Shown: positions 63,873-64,000 of the stretch, in pieces
Layout of the letters: each line of letters opens with the position of its first letter
Numbering within the stretch: position 1 is the stretch's first letter
Assembly (NCBI GenBank): GCA_949825045.1
Contig: OX463818.1
Span: forward strand, 32,690,906-32,754,905
Reading direction: 5' to 3'
Source: Argyresthia goedartella
Taxonomy: Eukaryota; Arthropoda; Insecta; Lepidoptera; Argyresthiidae
DNA length: 64,000 bases
Notes under the pieces: model-generated
What the model saw: only the letters and a program-made list of their open reading frames with translations
What the model was told of the DNA's origin: nothing
The model's database searches: none
Translations under genes and position numbers: made by a program

Positions 63873-64000
63873 ATGCACCAAAATATACAGAGCATTCTGC
63901 CTAAAAGAGAAATATTAGAGTTAACCCTGTCTGAATTGTCGGAGTCTGGTATGCAGCCCGACATTCTATGTTTAACGGAAACATTTTTGGAATCTGGTAG
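63873..64000 (+). CDS. LINE ORF2 N-terminus (endonuclease start), partial
   Basis: ATG at 63,873 gives MHQNIQSILPKREILELTLS, then PDILCLTETFLESG, including the catalytic Glu of the APE-type endonuclease. It matches the start of the ORF2 at 36,504 (HQNIQGM, CITEHFL). The window ends inside the domain. Confidence 0.85.
   Translation, partial: MHQNIQSILPKREILELTLSELSESGMQPDILCLTETFLESG

Larger units (their letters stand above)
61905..64000 (+). mobile_element. LINE (5' part), runs off the window
   Basis: 5' UTR to 62,283, ORF1 from 62,284, ORF2 start at 63,873. The 5' UTR resembles that of the 52.4-kb LINE; ORF1 and ORF2 resemble those of the 33.4-38.2 kb LINE. Confidence 0.82.

Overview
The window looks like intergenic or heterochromatin-like sequence from an insect nuclear genome, most likely a moth or butterfly. 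The background is AT-rich. The transposon mix is typical of Lepidoptera: several piggyBac-like families with introns, DIRS tyrosine-recombinase retrotransposons, Jockey/CR1-group LINEs whose ORF1 carries a PHD-type zinc finger or an esterase-like domain, a BEL/Pao element, a Gypsy fragment, a PIF/Harbinger element with a MADF gene, and a pogo/CENP-B-like transposase. No rRNA, true tRNA or prokaryotic feature was seen. Lepidoptera is an inference; no conserved host gene fixes the species.

Layout. 0.1-4.6 kb: a near full-length LINE on the minus strand. 5.2-9.6 kb: a piggyBac copy with a small upstream exon, fused to the first exon of a DIRS Gag-like gene, which is then broken by a LINE fragment with an inverted 5' end. 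9.6-15.3 kb: a DIRS element (spliced ORF1, RT/RNase H, complete tyrosine recombinase) with a LINE inside its RT. 15.2-23.1 kb: a second DIRS without ORF1, its recombinase split by a 4.3-kb LINE. Both DIRS elements end in long, unusual inverted palindromic modules. 23.3-24.4 kb: pogo-like pseudogene with a 244-bp tandem duplication. 24.4-26.4 kb: noncoding sequence with foldbacks. 26.4-28.9 kb: a decayed piggyBac of another family. 29.5-30.4 kb: a cyclin-box ORF (the best candidate for host-derived coding sequence), cut off by a palindrome and the second piggyBac copy (30.4-33.1 kb). 33.4-38.5 kb: an almost intact LINE on the minus strand.

40.7-59.0 kb holds the most unusual object: a third type of piggyBac-like gene. 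It has at least thirteen predicted exons, including a run of near-identical 84-bp exons and a duplicated 22-residue module. Its exons and introns are interrupted by LINE fragments, a Gypsy piece, a BEL/Pao element with a 5-bp target duplication (44.07-50.05 kb) and a complete LINE (52.4-57.6 kb). The catalytic exon at 57.6-59.0 kb keeps its DDD residues and a Cys-rich tail. 60.5-61.9 kb: half of a PIF/Harbinger element (MADF gene with an intron, and the C-terminus of its transposase), cut by another LINE that runs off the window.

How the pieces relate. There is no operon-like cooperation; the region is a nest of insertions whose order can be read. The BEL, LINE and Gypsy pieces are younger than the piggyBac gene they interrupt, and LINEs are younger than the DIRS elements they split. 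Many reading frames are broken by one small indel or one short tandem duplication, so some copies may have been active recently, or the assembly may carry indel errors.
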